Counted from the stretch's first letter, positions 18,169 to 27,797 are shown. The stretch is 64,000 nt of DNA from Methylomicrobium sp035916875 (GCF_035916875.1 NZ_JAXUHN010000085.1:1-64000); one strand, 5' to 3'. The notes: generated from the sequence alone by a model not told the origin. Translations and numbers: made by a program.

Positions 18169-18537
18169 GTGGCTGAGAACAGTTTAAATTTTCCTTCAGA
18201 GTTACGTCTGAACAAGCCGGATGATTACAAAAAAGTTTTTGCCAAACCGGTAAAATCCGGCGATCAATATTTTACCTTATTAGCCATCAGGAATGGCCTC
18301 GATCATCCTCGGCTGGGTTTGGCAATCGCCAAGAAACAAATTAAAAAGGCCGTGCACCGGAACGCGATCAAACGGGCTGTCAGGGAAAATTTCAGAATGC
18401 GGCAGCATAGTTTGGGCAGTATGGATATTGTGGTGCTGGCGCGTAAGGAAGCGGTCGACGCGCCTGTGGAGACATTAAGTCATTCCCTGGAAAAGCATTG
18501 GTCAAGACTGGTATCCCGATGCGCTTCGTGCTCATAG
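18169..18537 (+). CDS. rnpA: Ribonuclease P protein component
   Basis: 122 residues from a GTG start. The RNA-binding signature HRNAIKRAVRENFRMRQ is present (RNR-type motif). It joins the catalytic RNA (rnpB, not here) to cut tRNA 5' leaders. The start is GTG with only a weak ribosome site 11 bp after rpmH, which may keep its level well below L34. The 3' end overlaps yidD. Confidence 0.95.
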   Translation: MAENSLNFPSELRLNKPDDYKKVFAKPVKSGDQYFTLLAIRNGLDHPRLGLAIAKKQIKKAVHRNAIKRAVRENFRMRQHSLGSMDIVVLARKEAVDAPVETLSHSLEKHWSRLVSRCASCS

Positions 18538-18755
18538 CGGTCATCAGGTTTTACAAATACTTCATAAGTCCCCTGCTTGGAAACCACTGCCGGTTTTATC
18601 CAAGCTGTTCAACTTATGCCATCGAAGCGCTCCGGCTCCACGGTTTCATGGCTGGTTCCTACCTCACCCTGCGAAGATTATTGAAATGCCACCCTTTCCA
18701 CGAGGGCGGCATCGATCTTGTCCCGGAAAAATTTGGTAATAATAAGAATGGATAA
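18519..18755 (+). CDS. yidD: Membrane protein insertion efficiency factor YidD
   Basis: 78 residues from the ATG at 18519 (MRFVLIAVIRFYKYFISPLL), which overlaps the rnpA end by 19 bp. CRFYPSCSTYAIEALRLHG and LLKCHPFHEGGIDLVP contain the three conserved cysteines of the family. It has an amphipathic N-terminus and assists YidC-dependent insertion. The longer in-frame start at 18498 adds seven untypical residues. Confidence 0.93.
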   Translation: MRFVLIAVIRFYKYFISPLLGNHCRFYPSCSTYAIEALRLHGFMAGSYLTLRRLLKCHPFHEGGIDLVPEKFGNNKNG

Positions 18756-20472
18756 TATAAGATTTCTTCTCATCTTTAGCTTTGGCCTGCTGGTCTTCAT
18801 GTTATACCAGCAATGGCAGATCGATTACGGCCCGAAGCCGCCCGTTCCTGCGGCAATAGAGAGCGCCGCGACGAACATAAAGGAAGACTTGCCTACCGCA
18901 AGCGGCATGCCTGAACAGGCGGCTGCCAGTACTCCGGTACAGGCTAACGTTGCTGCGTCGGCGAGTGCGTCTGCTTCCAAAACCGTCAAAATCAAAACCG
19001 ACGTGCTAGCGCTCGAAATCGACCTGGCGGGCGGCACCATTCAAAATCTCGATTTGCTTGCTTATCCGGTTCAGCAAAGCAATACGGTCGTCGACGCAGT
19101 GCGCCGAATGGCCGGCTTCGAACCTGAAACGATCGACCGTAATCCGGTGCGCATCTTCAACGCCGAACAGGATAAAATTTTTATCGCGCAAAGCGGCTTG
19201 ATCTCAAGCGAGGGCTCCGTTTCGGCGCCGAACCATTACACCGTGTTTGCAAGCAGCCAAGACAGCTACACGCTGCAAGACGGCCAGGATAGCCTGACCG
19301 TGCCGCTAACCTGGACCGACAACAGCGGACTGACAGTGACCAAGGCGTTTACGGTTACGCGCGGCAGCTACGAAATTAAACTCGCGCAAAAAATCGACAA
19401 CGCATCCGCCAAACCCTGGAGCGGCAGACAGTACAGCCAACTGCTCAGAACGCCTGAAAAACAAAGCAGCGGGAGTGCGCTGGGCGGCATGCGCGCCTAC
19501 AATGGCGGTGTGATCTACACCGAAAAAGATAAATACAAAAAGATCGATTTCGACGACATGCGCGAAGAGGTGCTTGATACCAACACCAAAGGCGGTTGGG
19601 CTGCGTTCATTCAGCATTATTTCGCATCCGCCTGGATTCCTCCGGCCGATCAGGACAATCATTTCTATACCAAATGGTTGCAGCAAGACGACCGTTATGT
19701 AATTGGTTCGTACTCGCCGACAGTGACCGTGCCTGCAAACGGTTCGGTAAACCTGACCGCGAGTTTGTTTGCCGGCCCGAAAATTCAGCCGCTGATGGAG
19801 AAGGTCGCCAAAGGCTTGGAATTGACCGTCGATTACAGTGTGCTGACTTTCATCGGCAAACCGATTTACGCCTTGTTGAATCATATCCACAATTTCACCC
19901 GCAACTGGGGGCTTGCGATCATCGGTGTGACATTCTGCATCAAACTGCTGATGTTTCCGCTGACGCAGGCAAGTTTCCGTTCGATGGCGAAAATGCGCAA
20001 GGTTCAGCCGCGCCTGAAAGAATTGCAGGAGCGTTTCGCCGACGACCGCATGCGCCTGAACCAGGAAATGATGGCTCTGTACAAAAAGGAGCAGGTCAAC
20101 CCGCTCGGCGGCTGTTTGCCGATGCTGTTGCAGATTCCGGTGTTCATGTGTCTGTATTGGGTGCTTGGCGAAACGGTTGAATTCCGTCAGGCGCCGTTCG
20201 CGCTTTGGCTGCAGGATTTGTCGGTGCAAGATCCGTTCTACATCCTGCCGTTGATCATGGGCGTCACGATGAAAATCCAGCAGGGCTTGAATCCGACTCC
20301 GGTCGATCCGGTGCAGGCGAAAGTCATCAAGATGTTCCCGATCATCTTCACGATCTTCTTCCTGTTCTTCCCGGCAGGACTGGTACTGTACTGGGTGGTC
20401 AACAACACCTTGTCGATCTGCCAGCAAATGTACATCAGCAAACAAATCGAAAAAGCCGGACTCGCGTCTTAG
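18748..20472 (+). CDS. yidC: Membrane protein insertase YidC
   Basis: 574 residues from the ATG at 18748 (MDNIRFLLIFSFGLLVFMLYQ). An in-frame TTG at 18718 lies inside yidD. It has an N-terminal membrane anchor, an alanine- and proline-rich linker, the large periplasmic beta domain (about residues 90-360) and the conserved insertase core with QVNPLGGCLPMLLQIPVFM and PAGLVLYWVVNNTLS. It inserts and folds inner-membrane proteins alone or with SecYEG. It overlaps yidD by 8 bp, and its stop overlaps the mnmE start by one base. Confidence 0.97.
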   Translation: MDNIRFLLIFSFGLLVFMLYQQWQIDYGPKPPVPAAIESAATNIKEDLPTASGMPEQAAASTPVQANVAASASASASKTVKIKTDVLALEIDLAGGTIQNLDLLAYPVQQSNTVVDAVRRMAGFEPETIDRNPVRIFNAEQDKIFIAQSGLISSEGSVSAPNHYTVFASSQDSYTLQDGQDSLTVPLTWTDNSGLTVTKAFTVTRGSYEIKLAQKIDNASAKPWSGRQYSQLLRTPEKQSSGSALGGMRAYNGGVIYTEKDKYKKIDFDDMREEVLDTNTKGGWAAFIQHYFASAWIPPADQDNHFYTKWLQQDDRYVIGSYSPTVTVPANGSVNLTASLFAGPKIQPLMEKVAKGLELTVDYSVLTFIGKPIYALLNHIHNFTRNWGLAIIGVTFCIKLLMFPLTQASFRSMAKMRKVQPRLKELQERFADDRMRLNQEMMALYKKEQVNPLGGCLPMLLQIPVFMCLYWVLGETVEFRQAPFALWLQDLSVQDPFYILPLIMGVTMKIQQGLNPTPVDPVQAKVIKMFPIIFTIFFLFFPAGLVLYWVVNNTLSICQQMYISKQIEKAGLAS

Positions 20473-21818
20473 TGCAGATCGATTTTAAAGATACCATCGC
20501 AGCAATTGCGACACCGCCGGGCAACGGCGGTGTCGGTATCGTTCGAATTTCCGGCAGTCTCGTCACCGAGATTGCCGAACAACTGCTCGCCAAACCTCCG
20601 ACGCCGAGACTGGCGCAATACACCCCTTTCCTGGATGCCGACCGTACCCTGATCGATTCCGGCATCGCGTTGTATTTTCCGGGGCCTGCCTCTTATACCG
20701 GCGAAGACGTGCTTGAGTTACAGGGCCACGGCGGCTCGGTCGTGCTCGACATGGTGCTGCGCCGCGTGCTATCGCTCGGCGCACGGATTGCCGGTCCGGG
20801 CGAATTCACCGAACGCGCATTTCTGAACAACAAACTCGATCTGGCTCAGGCCGAAGCGGTCGCCGACCTGATCGAAAGCAGTACCGAACAATCGGCGCGT
20901 TCCGCGCAAATGTCGATGCAGGGCGTTTTTTCGATACTGATCAACGATTTGGTGCAAGAGCTGACGGAACTGCGCACCTATGTCGAGGCTGCGATTGATT
21001 TCGTCGAGGAAGAAATCGATTTTCTGAGCGACGGCGTCGTCGAAAACCGCATCCTCGCTTTGCTCGGCCGCATCGAGCAAATCCAGCAAACGGCCAAACA
21101 GGGGCGCCTTCTCCGCGACGGCATGACCGTCGTGCTGGCCGGCAAACCGAACGCCGGCAAATCGAGCCTGTTGAATGCATTGGCCGGTTTCGAGGCTGCG
21201 ATCGTGACCGACATCGCCGGCACTACCCGCGACGTGCTGCGCGAAAGGATTCAACTGGATGGCATGCCGCTGCACATCATCGACACCGCGGGGCTTCGGG
21301 ACAGCGACAACCCAGTCGAGCAGGAAGGCATCCGCCGCGCCCACGCCGAAATCCGCAAGGCCGATCTGATCCTCTTATTGATCGACGTCCAAGAAAGGGA
21401 CATCGAAGCGCTCCGGCAAAGTCTGCCCGGCAATATTTCGATCACCGAAGTCTATAATAAGATCGATCTGCTCGGCCGTGCGCCGGAAATGATTGAAACC
21501 ACAATCGGCACGCAAATTTATCTGTCGATCAAAACCGGCGCGGGCATGGATCTCCTGTCCCGCCACCTCAAGCAAAGCGTTGGCTTCAACGACAGGGCAG
21601 AACACGTCTTCATCGCCCGCCGCCGCCACCTCGAAGCGCTCAGCCAGGGCCACGCCTTCGTCGCCAGCGCGCTCTATCAACTGCAAAACAACCACGCCGG
21701 CGAACTGGTCGCCGAAGACCTGAGACAGGCGCAAAACGAGCTGGCTGAAATCACCGGGCAATTTACGTCCGATGATTTACTGGGCAAAATCTTTTCGAGC
21801 TTTTGTATAGGCAAATAA
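20472..21818 (+). CDS. mnmE: tRNA modification GTPase MnmE (TrmE)
   Basis: 448 residues from a GTG at 20472, which shares a base with the yidC TAG stop. The open frame continues upstream inside yidC but that part is a shadow. The N-terminal tetrahydrofolate domain (PPGNGGVGIVRISG), the G1 loop AGKPNAGKSSLLNALAG, G3 DTAGLRDSDNPVEQEGI, G4 NKID and the terminal FCIGK cysteine motif are all intact. With MnmG it makes 5-carboxymethylaminomethyl modifications at wobble uridine. Confidence 0.96.
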   Translation: MQIDFKDTIAAIATPPGNGGVGIVRISGSLVTEIAEQLLAKPPTPRLAQYTPFLDADRTLIDSGIALYFPGPASYTGEDVLELQGHGGSVVLDMVLRRVLSLGARIAGPGEFTERAFLNNKLDLAQAEAVADLIESSTEQSARSAQMSMQGVFSILINDLVQELTELRTYVEAAIDFVEEEIDFLSDGVVENRILALLGRIEQIQQTAKQGRLLRDGMTVVLAGKPNAGKSSLLNALAGFEAAIVTDIAGTTRDVLRERIQLDGMPLHIIDTAGLRDSDNPVEQEGIRRAHAEIRKADLILLLIDVQERDIEALRQSLPGNISITEVYNKIDLLGRAPEMIETTIGTQIYLSIKTGAGMDLLSRHLKQSVGFNDRAEHVFIARRRHLEALSQGHAFVASALYQLQNNHAGELVAEDLRQAQNELAEITGQFTSDDLLGKIFSSFCIGK

Positions 21819-21899
21819 TCTCAAGCGACAATATAGTCTGGGTGCTTCTAGCGAAGGGAGGGCGCTGCAGAACCTTGTCTCAAGACTCAGTATTAAGTT

Positions 21900-22205
21900 T
21901 CTGATAGGCCGGCATAGGCGCGATCGCCTCCAACACGACCGGTTCTTCGCCGTGCGGCAAGGCATCGGTCATCAACCCATCAGCCAACTTCGCCGTGGTG
22001 GTCTCGACTGTATGCGCCCGATTCGGGCATCGGTTGCGTTTTCGATTCTTGGCGCGGGCGGTGTGCGGCGATCAAAGCGGCATCGACGATCGTCCCTTAC
22101 CGCAACAACAAGCCTTTGTCGGCCAACAGCGCCGACGTTTCAGCGAACAGTTTGTGCCAACTGATGGCTCTCCAACAGACGCCAAAACCTGAGAATTGTC
22201 GTCTC
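21900..22205 (-). pseudogene. Degenerate IS5-type transposase remnant
   Basis: Read leftward, pieces in several frames match an IS5-family transposase in order. They are ETTILRFWRLLESHQLAQ (22205 on), LFAETSALLADKGLLLR, an in-frame stop, GTIVDAALIAAH, then HTVETTTAKLADG and GDRAYAG near 21900. Frameshifts, a stop and a missing central segment show long decay. The rest of 21819-22409 holds nothing else I can identify. Confidence 0.65.
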
Positions 22206-22407
22206 ATAGCATACATCTCGTTTGGTAGCGGCGGACCATAGGGAAGAATTGTGTGCCGCCGACGTAAAAAGCAGACAAGCGCCGGGCGATTCTGGAAGGA
22301 CCATCCGGCACATCAACTCTGACATGAACTGCCTGCCATTGCGTAGGAGGAGCGGCATTATTGCCTCGATTTCGGCGAAAAAACTCGGCGGCATAATCGA
22401 GATCACC

Positions 22408-22441
22408 TTCCGAAAAGAATGGCGGGTTAAAAACCCGCCAT
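22408..22441 (-). terminator. Terminator of rne
   Basis: A perfect 10-bp stem: ATGGCGGGTT (22419-22428), a three-base loop, and AACCCGCCAT (22432-22441). On the leftward strand it is followed by TCTTTT. It begins 9 bp after the rne stop. Confidence 0.8.
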
Positions 22442-22449
22442 ATCAAGAA

Positions 22450-24696
22450 TCAGGAATCGCCGTCCGATTCGTAGTGAACGTTTTCTACCGCAACAGGCCT
22501 CGATTCGGCTTCGGGACGCTGTTGGCGTTCCGGTTTTGCCGTGTGCTCCTGATGCGACTCGCCGCTCTGGGTTTGCGCAGTATCGTTCGCATAAGCCGAC
22601 GCTTCCTGCTGGCCTCCGGAGTCGGTGCCGGTTTCGCCGGAGGAACTTGCTTCCTGCCGTCTGTTGCCGGAATGTCTTGAGCGGCGGCGCGGTCCGCGGC
22701 GCTTGCCGTTGAATGGCTTTTTTTGCTCGCCATCTGTAGCGGGCGCATCAGCCATTTGAGCTTCTGTTTCAAGTGCCGCAACGCGGATTTCAGCCGGCTG
22801 CTCGCCAGGTTCCACTACCGGAGCAGGCAGTTTAGGCTGACGCTCGGCCGCCGGTTTCTGTTGCTGTTGATCGCGCGGAGGACGTGGCGGACGCGCTTCC
22901 TGCTTACCCGCGTGCTGCTCCTTGCCTTGTCTCTTTTTGTTCCTGTCGTGCCTTGCCGGTTTGCTTTTCTCGGCCGTTTGCGCCGGTTTCTCCTTGGGCT
23001 CCTCGACCGGTTCTTTCGGTGGACCGACCAATTTGTGCCAAAAGCGCTTGATCAGGCTGGCGGCCTCGCTCCGGTTCTGCATCGGCGCCGGGGAGTCGGG
23101 AAGGAACTCCTTGATCGCGGCTTTTTCGACACGCTGTCTTTCCTGTTGCGCGAATTCCGGAATCGCGATTTCCTCGGCCTTGATTTGCTGATAGCTGGAT
23201 TTTTCTTCCGGAGCGTCTTTCTCCTTGATCCGTTCGATATCGTAAGCCGGCGTTTCCAGATGTTTGCTGGGCAGAACGATGATATCGACTTTCAGCCGGT
23301 TTTCGATCTGCTCGATGTTGTTGCGCTTTTCATTCAGTAAAAAGGTCGCACAGTCGATCGGCAGATGCGCGATGACCTTTTCGGTGCCTTTCTTCATAGC
23401 TTCTTCTTCGATGATACGCAGCACCGATAGGGCGACCGATTCGACATTGCGGATCGTGCCCTGGCCCTTGCAACGCGGGCACGGCAATTGGGTCGAATCG
23501 CCAAGCGACGGACGCATTCGCTGCCGCGACATTTCGAGTAAACCGAAGCGTGAAATGCGGCCGGTCTGGATACGGGCGCGGTCGATCTTCAGGGCGTCGC
23601 GCAGGCGATTTTCGACCGCGCGCTGGTTCTTGCTGGACATCATGTCGATAAAGTCGATCACGAACAGGCCTCCCGAGTCGCGCAGCCGCAATTGGCGGGC
23701 GATTTCGTCGCAAGCTTCGAGATTGGTGTTCAGCGCGGTTTCCTCAATGTCGCTGCCCTTGGTCGCGCGCGCCGAGTTGATGTCGATCGAGGTCAACGCC
23801 TCGGTATGGTCGATCACCAGCGCGCCGCCGGACGGCAGCGGCACTTCGCGGCCGTAGGCGAGTTCGATCTGCGATTCGATCTGATAACGGCTGAACAGCG
23901 GCACCGAATCCTGGTAGAGTTTGGCCTTGGGCAGGAAATGCGGCATCACCTGTTTCAGGAAGTTTTTGACCAGGTGGAACGATTCCTCGTTATCGATCAG
24001 TATTTCGTCGATATTGCCGCGCAAATGGTCGCGCAGCGCGCGAATGATTACGTTGCTTTCCTGGAAAACGAGGAAAGGCGCGGCCTGCTCGGTCGAAGAG
24101 CGCTCGATCGCTTCCCACAACTGCATCAGGTAGTTCAAGTCCCATTGCAGTTCCTCGGCATTTTTGCCGCAGCCGGCCGTGCGTACGATCAGGCCCATGC
24201 TGTCCGGAATTTCGAGCGCGGCCATCACCTCGCGCAGTTCGCTGCGGGTGTCGCCTTCGATGCGGCGGGAGATGCCGCCGGCCTTCGGATTGTTCGGCAT
24301 CAGTACCAAATAGGTGCCGGCCAGACTAATATAGGTGGTCAGCGCGGCGCCTTTGTTGCCGCGTTCTTCCTTTTCGATCTGCACCAGGATTTCCTGGCCT
24401 TCCTTTAACTGATTCTTGATAGACTTGCGTCCGCCTTCGCTTTCGCCCTCGTCCTGGCTTTGACGGTAAGCCGGCACGATTTCCTTGAACGGCAAAAAGC
24501 CGTGTTTATCCGCGCCATAGTTTACGAAAGCCGCTTCAAGGCTCGGTTCGACCCGCGTGATAATGCCTTTGTATATATTCGATTTTTTCTGTTCTTTGGA
24601 CGGAACCTCTATGTCAAAATCATATAACTTTTGACCATCTACCAAAGCTACCCGCAATTCTTCCGCCTGCGTGGCATTGATAAGCATTCTTTTCAT
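22450..24696 (-). CDS. rne: Ribonuclease E
   Basis: 748 residues from the ATG at 24696 (MKRMLINATQAEELRVALVD), with AAGGAT 7 bp upstream. The open frame extends 58 codons further but that stretch is leader sequence. The catalytic half contains the S1 domain (YKGIITRVEPSLEAAFVNYG), the metal-binding aspartates in LTSIDINSARAT and VIDFIDMMSS, and the zinc-link CPRCKGQG. The last 230 residues are charged and rich in proline and arginine (KRRGPRRRSRHSG), matching the disordered degradosome scaffold. The scaffold is shorter than in Escherichia coli (1061 residues in total). It processes rRNA and tRNA and degrades mRNA at the inner membrane. Confidence 0.95.
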   Translation of the reverse strand: MKRMLINATQAEELRVALVDGQKLYDFDIEVPSKEQKKSNIYKGIITRVEPSLEAAFVNYGADKHGFLPFKEIVPAYRQSQDEGESEGGRKSIKNQLKEGQEILVQIEKEERGNKGAALTTYISLAGTYLVLMPNNPKAGGISRRIEGDTRSELREVMAALEIPDSMGLIVRTAGCGKNAEELQWDLNYLMQLWEAIERSSTEQAAPFLVFQESNVIIRALRDHLRGNIDEILIDNEESFHLVKNFLKQVMPHFLPKAKLYQDSVPLFSRYQIESQIELAYGREVPLPSGGALVIDHTEALTSIDINSARATKGSDIEETALNTNLEACDEIARQLRLRDSGGLFVIDFIDMMSSKNQRAVENRLRDALKIDRARIQTGRISRFGLLEMSRQRMRPSLGDSTQLPCPRCKGQGTIRNVESVALSVLRIIEEEAMKKGTEKVIAHLPIDCATFLLNEKRNNIEQIENRLKVDIIVLPSKHLETPAYDIERIKEKDAPEEKSSYQQIKAEEIAIPEFAQQERQRVEKAAIKEFLPDSPAPMQNRSEAASLIKRFWHKLVGPPKEPVEEPKEKPAQTAEKSKPARHDRNKKRQGKEQHAGKQEARPPRPPRDQQQQKPAAERQPKLPAPVVEPGEQPAEIRVAALETEAQMADAPATDGEQKKPFNGKRRGPRRRSRHSGNRRQEASSSGETGTDSGGQQEASAYANDTAQTQSGESHQEHTAKPERQQRPEAESRPVAVENVHYESDGDS

Positions 24697-25221
24697 TTTG
24701 TATCCTTGTTTATATCCTGCTCCTTGGTCAGATTTTACTCTTGTAGACTTAACGCTGTCCTTTAGCTGGTCCGGCTCGGCGAAACGCATCGAATCCTGGG
24801 CGTTAGCGGCCTCCAACGTGATTTGCTTGGCATTGTGGGGCTTATCGCGGGACTGGTATTGGCATCTCAACCAGTCTTTCCGCGGGCAAAAAGATTTGCC
24901 GGATTTAAGAGCGCCTCATGCTAAACGGTTGACATGCTTTTTCAATCTTCTTGGTGGTAAACTCTGTCTTCAACAGGTGTTATCAATCGTTCTTTTTAAT
25001 AATTGTTGTTATTCGTCGGGCTTAATACCCACAAATTCTTCGCCGTCAATGACTTGTGCCCTTGGCTGACCGTGTTGATGGCGGTTCGGGGCGGGTTTAC
25101 TTAAGAAAAATCCGCCGGGAAAAGGAAGTTCTTATACTATAGCCAGTGTAATATAACAACCTTATCGCTTCACATCAATTTAAACAATCAATCCGGCCGT
25201 GATGCTGGTATCATTTAACGC
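24697..25221. other. Divergent rne/rluC intergenic region with long rne leader
   Basis: 525 bp between divergent genes. The leftward promoter at 25150-25178 would give an rne leader of about 450 nt. Long leaders carry the autoregulatory structure of rne in Escherichia coli; the same role is inferred here. I see no intact coding frame. A rightward TTGACA near 24933 lacks a spaced -10. Confidence 0.5.
25150..25178 (-). promoter_or_regulatory. Sigma-70 promoter of rne
   Basis: On the leftward strand TTGATG (25173-25178) and TATATT (25150-25155) are spaced by exactly 17 bp. The start point would be near 25143. Confidence 0.6.
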
Positions 25222-26181
25222 ATGAAAGCAGACTCCGCAACCGCATCACCCGCCGTTCAACTGATCGAAATCACCGAAGATAACAACGATCAGCGCCTCG
25301 ACAATTTTTTACTGACGCGCCTGAAAGGCGTACCGAAAAGCCGCATTTATCGAATTGTCCGTAAAGGCGAGGTGCGGGTCAACAAGGGCCGCGTCGATGT
25401 GAATTACCGGCTGATGACCGGCGACATCGTCAGAATTCCGCCGGTCAGGGTCGCCGAAAAAACCGAGCAGGCCTTCGTGCCGCAAACGTTGCGGGACGTG
25501 CTGCAAAACGGCATCCTGTACGAAGACGAAGGCTTCCTGGTGATCAATAAGCCGGCGGGGTTCCCGGTGCATGGCGGCAGCGGCATCGACTCGGGTATCA
25601 TCGAGGGACTCCGGCGGCTCCGGCCCGAGGCCACGTTTCTGGAACTGGTGCACCGGCTCGACCGGGACACCTCCGGCTGCCTGATCATCGCGAAAAAGCG
25701 CAGCGCCTTACGCAGATTACACGAATTGTTCCGCGACGATCATGTGCACAAGACCTATCTGGCGCTGCTGGCGGGGCAATGGGCGCGCAAAAAAATGCTC
25801 GTGAATGCGCCGCTGCTCAAAAATGTCAACAAAGGCGGCGAACGTATCGTGGTGGTCAGTCAGGCCGGCAAGGAGGCAGAAACTCTGTTCAGACGAATCA
25901 AATTGTTCAAAAATGCAACCTTGGTCGAGGCATCGCCGAAAACCGGCCGCACGCATCAAATCCGGGTGCATGCGGCCTGGCTCGGACATCCGATTGTCGG
26001 CGACGAACGCTATGGCTTGGCCGACGTGAACAAAACGTTTTACGGCAAGGGATATAAAAGGATGTTTCTGCACGCGCGGGAACTGACTCTTGAACATCCC
26101 GCCACCGGAAAAACGATCACATTCGAGGCGCCTTTGCCGCCGCAATTGCAGGGCTTGCTGGACCATGAAGAACCGGTTTGA
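25222..26181 (+). CDS. rluC: 23S rRNA pseudouridine synthase RluC-type
   Basis: 319 residues. An N-terminal S4 RNA-binding domain (QRLDNFLLTRLKGVPKSRIY, then RKGEVRVNKGRV) precedes the RluA-family catalytic domain with the active aspartate in HRLDRDTSGCLIIAKK and the motif GRTHQIRVH. RluC in this position modifies three uridines near the peptidyl transferase centre. Its position next to rne, as in Escherichia coli, supports RluC over RluD. Confidence 0.92.
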   Translation: MKADSATASPAVQLIEITEDNNDQRLDNFLLTRLKGVPKSRIYRIVRKGEVRVNKGRVDVNYRLMTGDIVRIPPVRVAEKTEQAFVPQTLRDVLQNGILYEDEGFLVINKPAGFPVHGGSGIDSGIIEGLRRLRPEATFLELVHRLDRDTSGCLIIAKKRSALRRLHELFRDDHVHKTYLALLAGQWARKKMLVNAPLLKNVNKGGERIVVVSQAGKEAETLFRRIKLFKNATLVEASPKTGRTHQIRVHAAWLGHPIVGDERYGLADVNKTFYGKGYKRMFLHARELTLEHPATGKTITFEAPLPPQLQGLLDHEEPV

Positions 26182-26812
26182 TTTATTGATTTTCGATTGG
26201 GACGGCACGCTGATGGACTCGATCGGCTGGATCGTGCATTGCATGCAGACCGCCGCCGGGCAGCTCGGCTGCCCAATTCCGACGCCCGAGGCCGCCAAGG
26301 ATGTAATTGGTCTGAGCATCATTCGCGCGATGGACACGTTGTTTCCCGACGCCGGCCCTGAGCTTCGGGAACAATTGGTGCGCCGTTACAGTCAAGAATA
26401 TGCGTCCAGACACTTAGGGCCCGACGACTTGTTCGCGGGAGTTCGAGAAATGCTGGAGGAACTGAACGGCGCGGGCTATCGCCTGGCGGTAGCGACCGGT
26501 AAGACGCGAGCCGGCTTGCAAAAAGCGCTGCAGGCGACCGGCACCGAAGAGCTTTTTTGTATTACCCGCGCGGCGGACGAAACCGCGTCCAAACCCGATC
26601 CTCTTATGCTGTTGGAAATCATCAGTCAGGTCGATGTGGCGCCCGAGCGGGCGCTGATGATCGGCGATTCGATCCACGACTTGCAAATGGCGCAAAATGC
26701 CCAAATATCTGCGATCGGCGTTTGCTGCGGCGCCCATTCCGAAGAAATACTGCAACAATATCGGCCGTTGCTATGCTTACAGCAACCGGCCGAGCTGCTG
26801 ACCATCATTTGA
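26165..26812 (+). CDS. HAD-superfamily hydrolase, phosphoglycolate phosphatase-like
   Basis: 215 residues from the ATG at 26165, overlapping rluC by 17 bp. A longer frame begins inside rluC but is a shadow. HAD motifs: FDWDGTLMDS (I, nucleophile aspartate), VATGKT (II), KPDP (III) and MIGDSIHDLQMA (IV). The helical cap fits the Gph/YjjG type. The substrate is not certain. It sits in the rluC-HAD-sppA run seen in several gammaproteobacteria. Confidence 0.88.
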   Translation: MKNRFDLLIFDWDGTLMDSIGWIVHCMQTAAGQLGCPIPTPEAAKDVIGLSIIRAMDTLFPDAGPELREQLVRRYSQEYASRHLGPDDLFAGVREMLEELNGAGYRLAVATGKTRAGLQKALQATGTEELFCITRAADETASKPDPLMLLEIISQVDVAPERALMIGDSIHDLQMAQNAQISAIGVCCGAHSEEILQQYRPLLCLQQPAELLTII

Positions 26813-26819
26813 GGTAACC

Positions 26820-27797
26820 ATGAGCGAAAATCAACAAGACAAACCAAGCGCGAGTCCAACCGGCGATACGGGCTGGGAGCGCGCCGTAATCGAAAAAGTC
26901 GCGCTGGCAGCGATCGAAGAGCAGGCCAAGGCGCGCCGCTGGGGTATCGTTTTTAAATCCGCGAGCTTTTTATATCTGACCGTGCTGATTGGCATCGCAG
27001 TGTTTCCGTCGTTGAAAAAGGACATCGGCAGCGGAGACAAGGAGCATACCGCGGTAATCGATGTGGTCGGCATGATAGCGGAAGACAAGGCCGCCAACGC
27101 CGATACGATCATCAAAAGCCTGCGCAAGGCGGTCAAGGACGAAAATACCAAGGGCGTGATTCTGCATGCGAATTCGCCGGGCGGCAGTCCGGTGCAGTCG
27201 AATTACGTCTATGAAGAGATCCGTAAAATCAAAAAAGAATACCCGAAAACGCCGATCTATGCGGTCGTTGGCGACATCTGCGCCTCGGGTTGCTATTACA
27301 TCGCTTCGGCCAGCGACAAGATTTTCGTCAGCCAGGCCAGCCTGATCGGCTCGATCGGCGTGATCATGGACGGCTTCGGCTTTGTCGATACGATGCAAAA
27401 ATTCGGTGTCGAACGGCGGGTGTTGACCGCGGGCACGCATAAGGCGATGCTCGATCCGTTTTCGCCGCGCAAAGACGATGAAACCCAATTCATGCAAAGA
27501 TTGCTCGAACAGGTGCATCAGCAGTTCATCAAAGCCGTCAAGGACGGCCGCGGCAACCGCCTGAAGGAATCGCCGGAGTTATTTTCAGGCCTGATCTGGA
27601 CCGGCGAGGAAGGCGTCAAACTCGGCATCGCCGATGCCTACGGCAATGACGATTCTGTCGCCAAAGATATTATCGGCGCCAACAAATTGGTCGATTTTAC
27701 CGAGCAGGAAAGCCTGCTTGACCGGATGGCCGGCAAATTAGGCGCTTCATTCGTCCACGCAATCGGCAGCGTAGCCCAAAATTGGGAGCTGAAATAA
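26820..27797 (+). CDS. sppA: Signal peptide peptidase, S49 family (SppA, short form)
   Basis: 325 residues, GAGGT 5 bp upstream of the ATG. One membrane segment (about residues 47-62, FLYLTVLIGIAVFPSL) anchors a periplasmic domain. Family marks are HANSPGGSPVQS, the nucleophile serine in GDICASGCYYIASA, and TAGTHKAMLDPFSPR, which supplies the catalytic lysine. This is the short S49 form of about 35 kDa, unlike the double-domain 67-kDa enzyme. It degrades cleaved signal peptides in the membrane. Confidence 0.9.
   Translation: MSENQQDKPSASPTGDTGWERAVIEKVALAAIEEQAKARRWGIVFKSASFLYLTVLIGIAVFPSLKKDIGSGDKEHTAVIDVVGMIAEDKAANADTIIKSLRKAVKDENTKGVILHANSPGGSPVQSNYVYEEIRKIKKEYPKTPIYAVVGDICASGCYYIASASDKIFVSQASLIGSIGVIMDGFGFVDTMQKFGVERRVLTAGTHKAMLDPFSPRKDDETQFMQRLLEQVHQQFIKAVKDGRGNRLKESPELFSGLIWTGEEGVKLGIADAYGNDDSVAKDIIGANKLVDFTEQESLLDRMAGKLGASFVHAIGSVAQNWELK

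Noticed and set aside
19306..20445. 379-codon leftward frame opposite yidC
   Set aside because: Antisense shadow; histidine- and glutamine-rich, no motif, no ribosome site.
20205..20471. Upstream extension of the mnmE frame
   Set aside because: Lies inside yidC in another frame and has no resemblance to MnmE; the GTG overlapping the yidC stop gives the normal N-terminus.
24697..24870. 58-codon extension of the rne frame
   Set aside because: RNase E normally starts MKRMLIN, and the ribosome site lies before that ATG.
24933..24962. Rightward TTGACA in the rne/rluC gap
   Set aside because: No -10 at 16-18 bp; the nearest TAAACT is 23 bp away.
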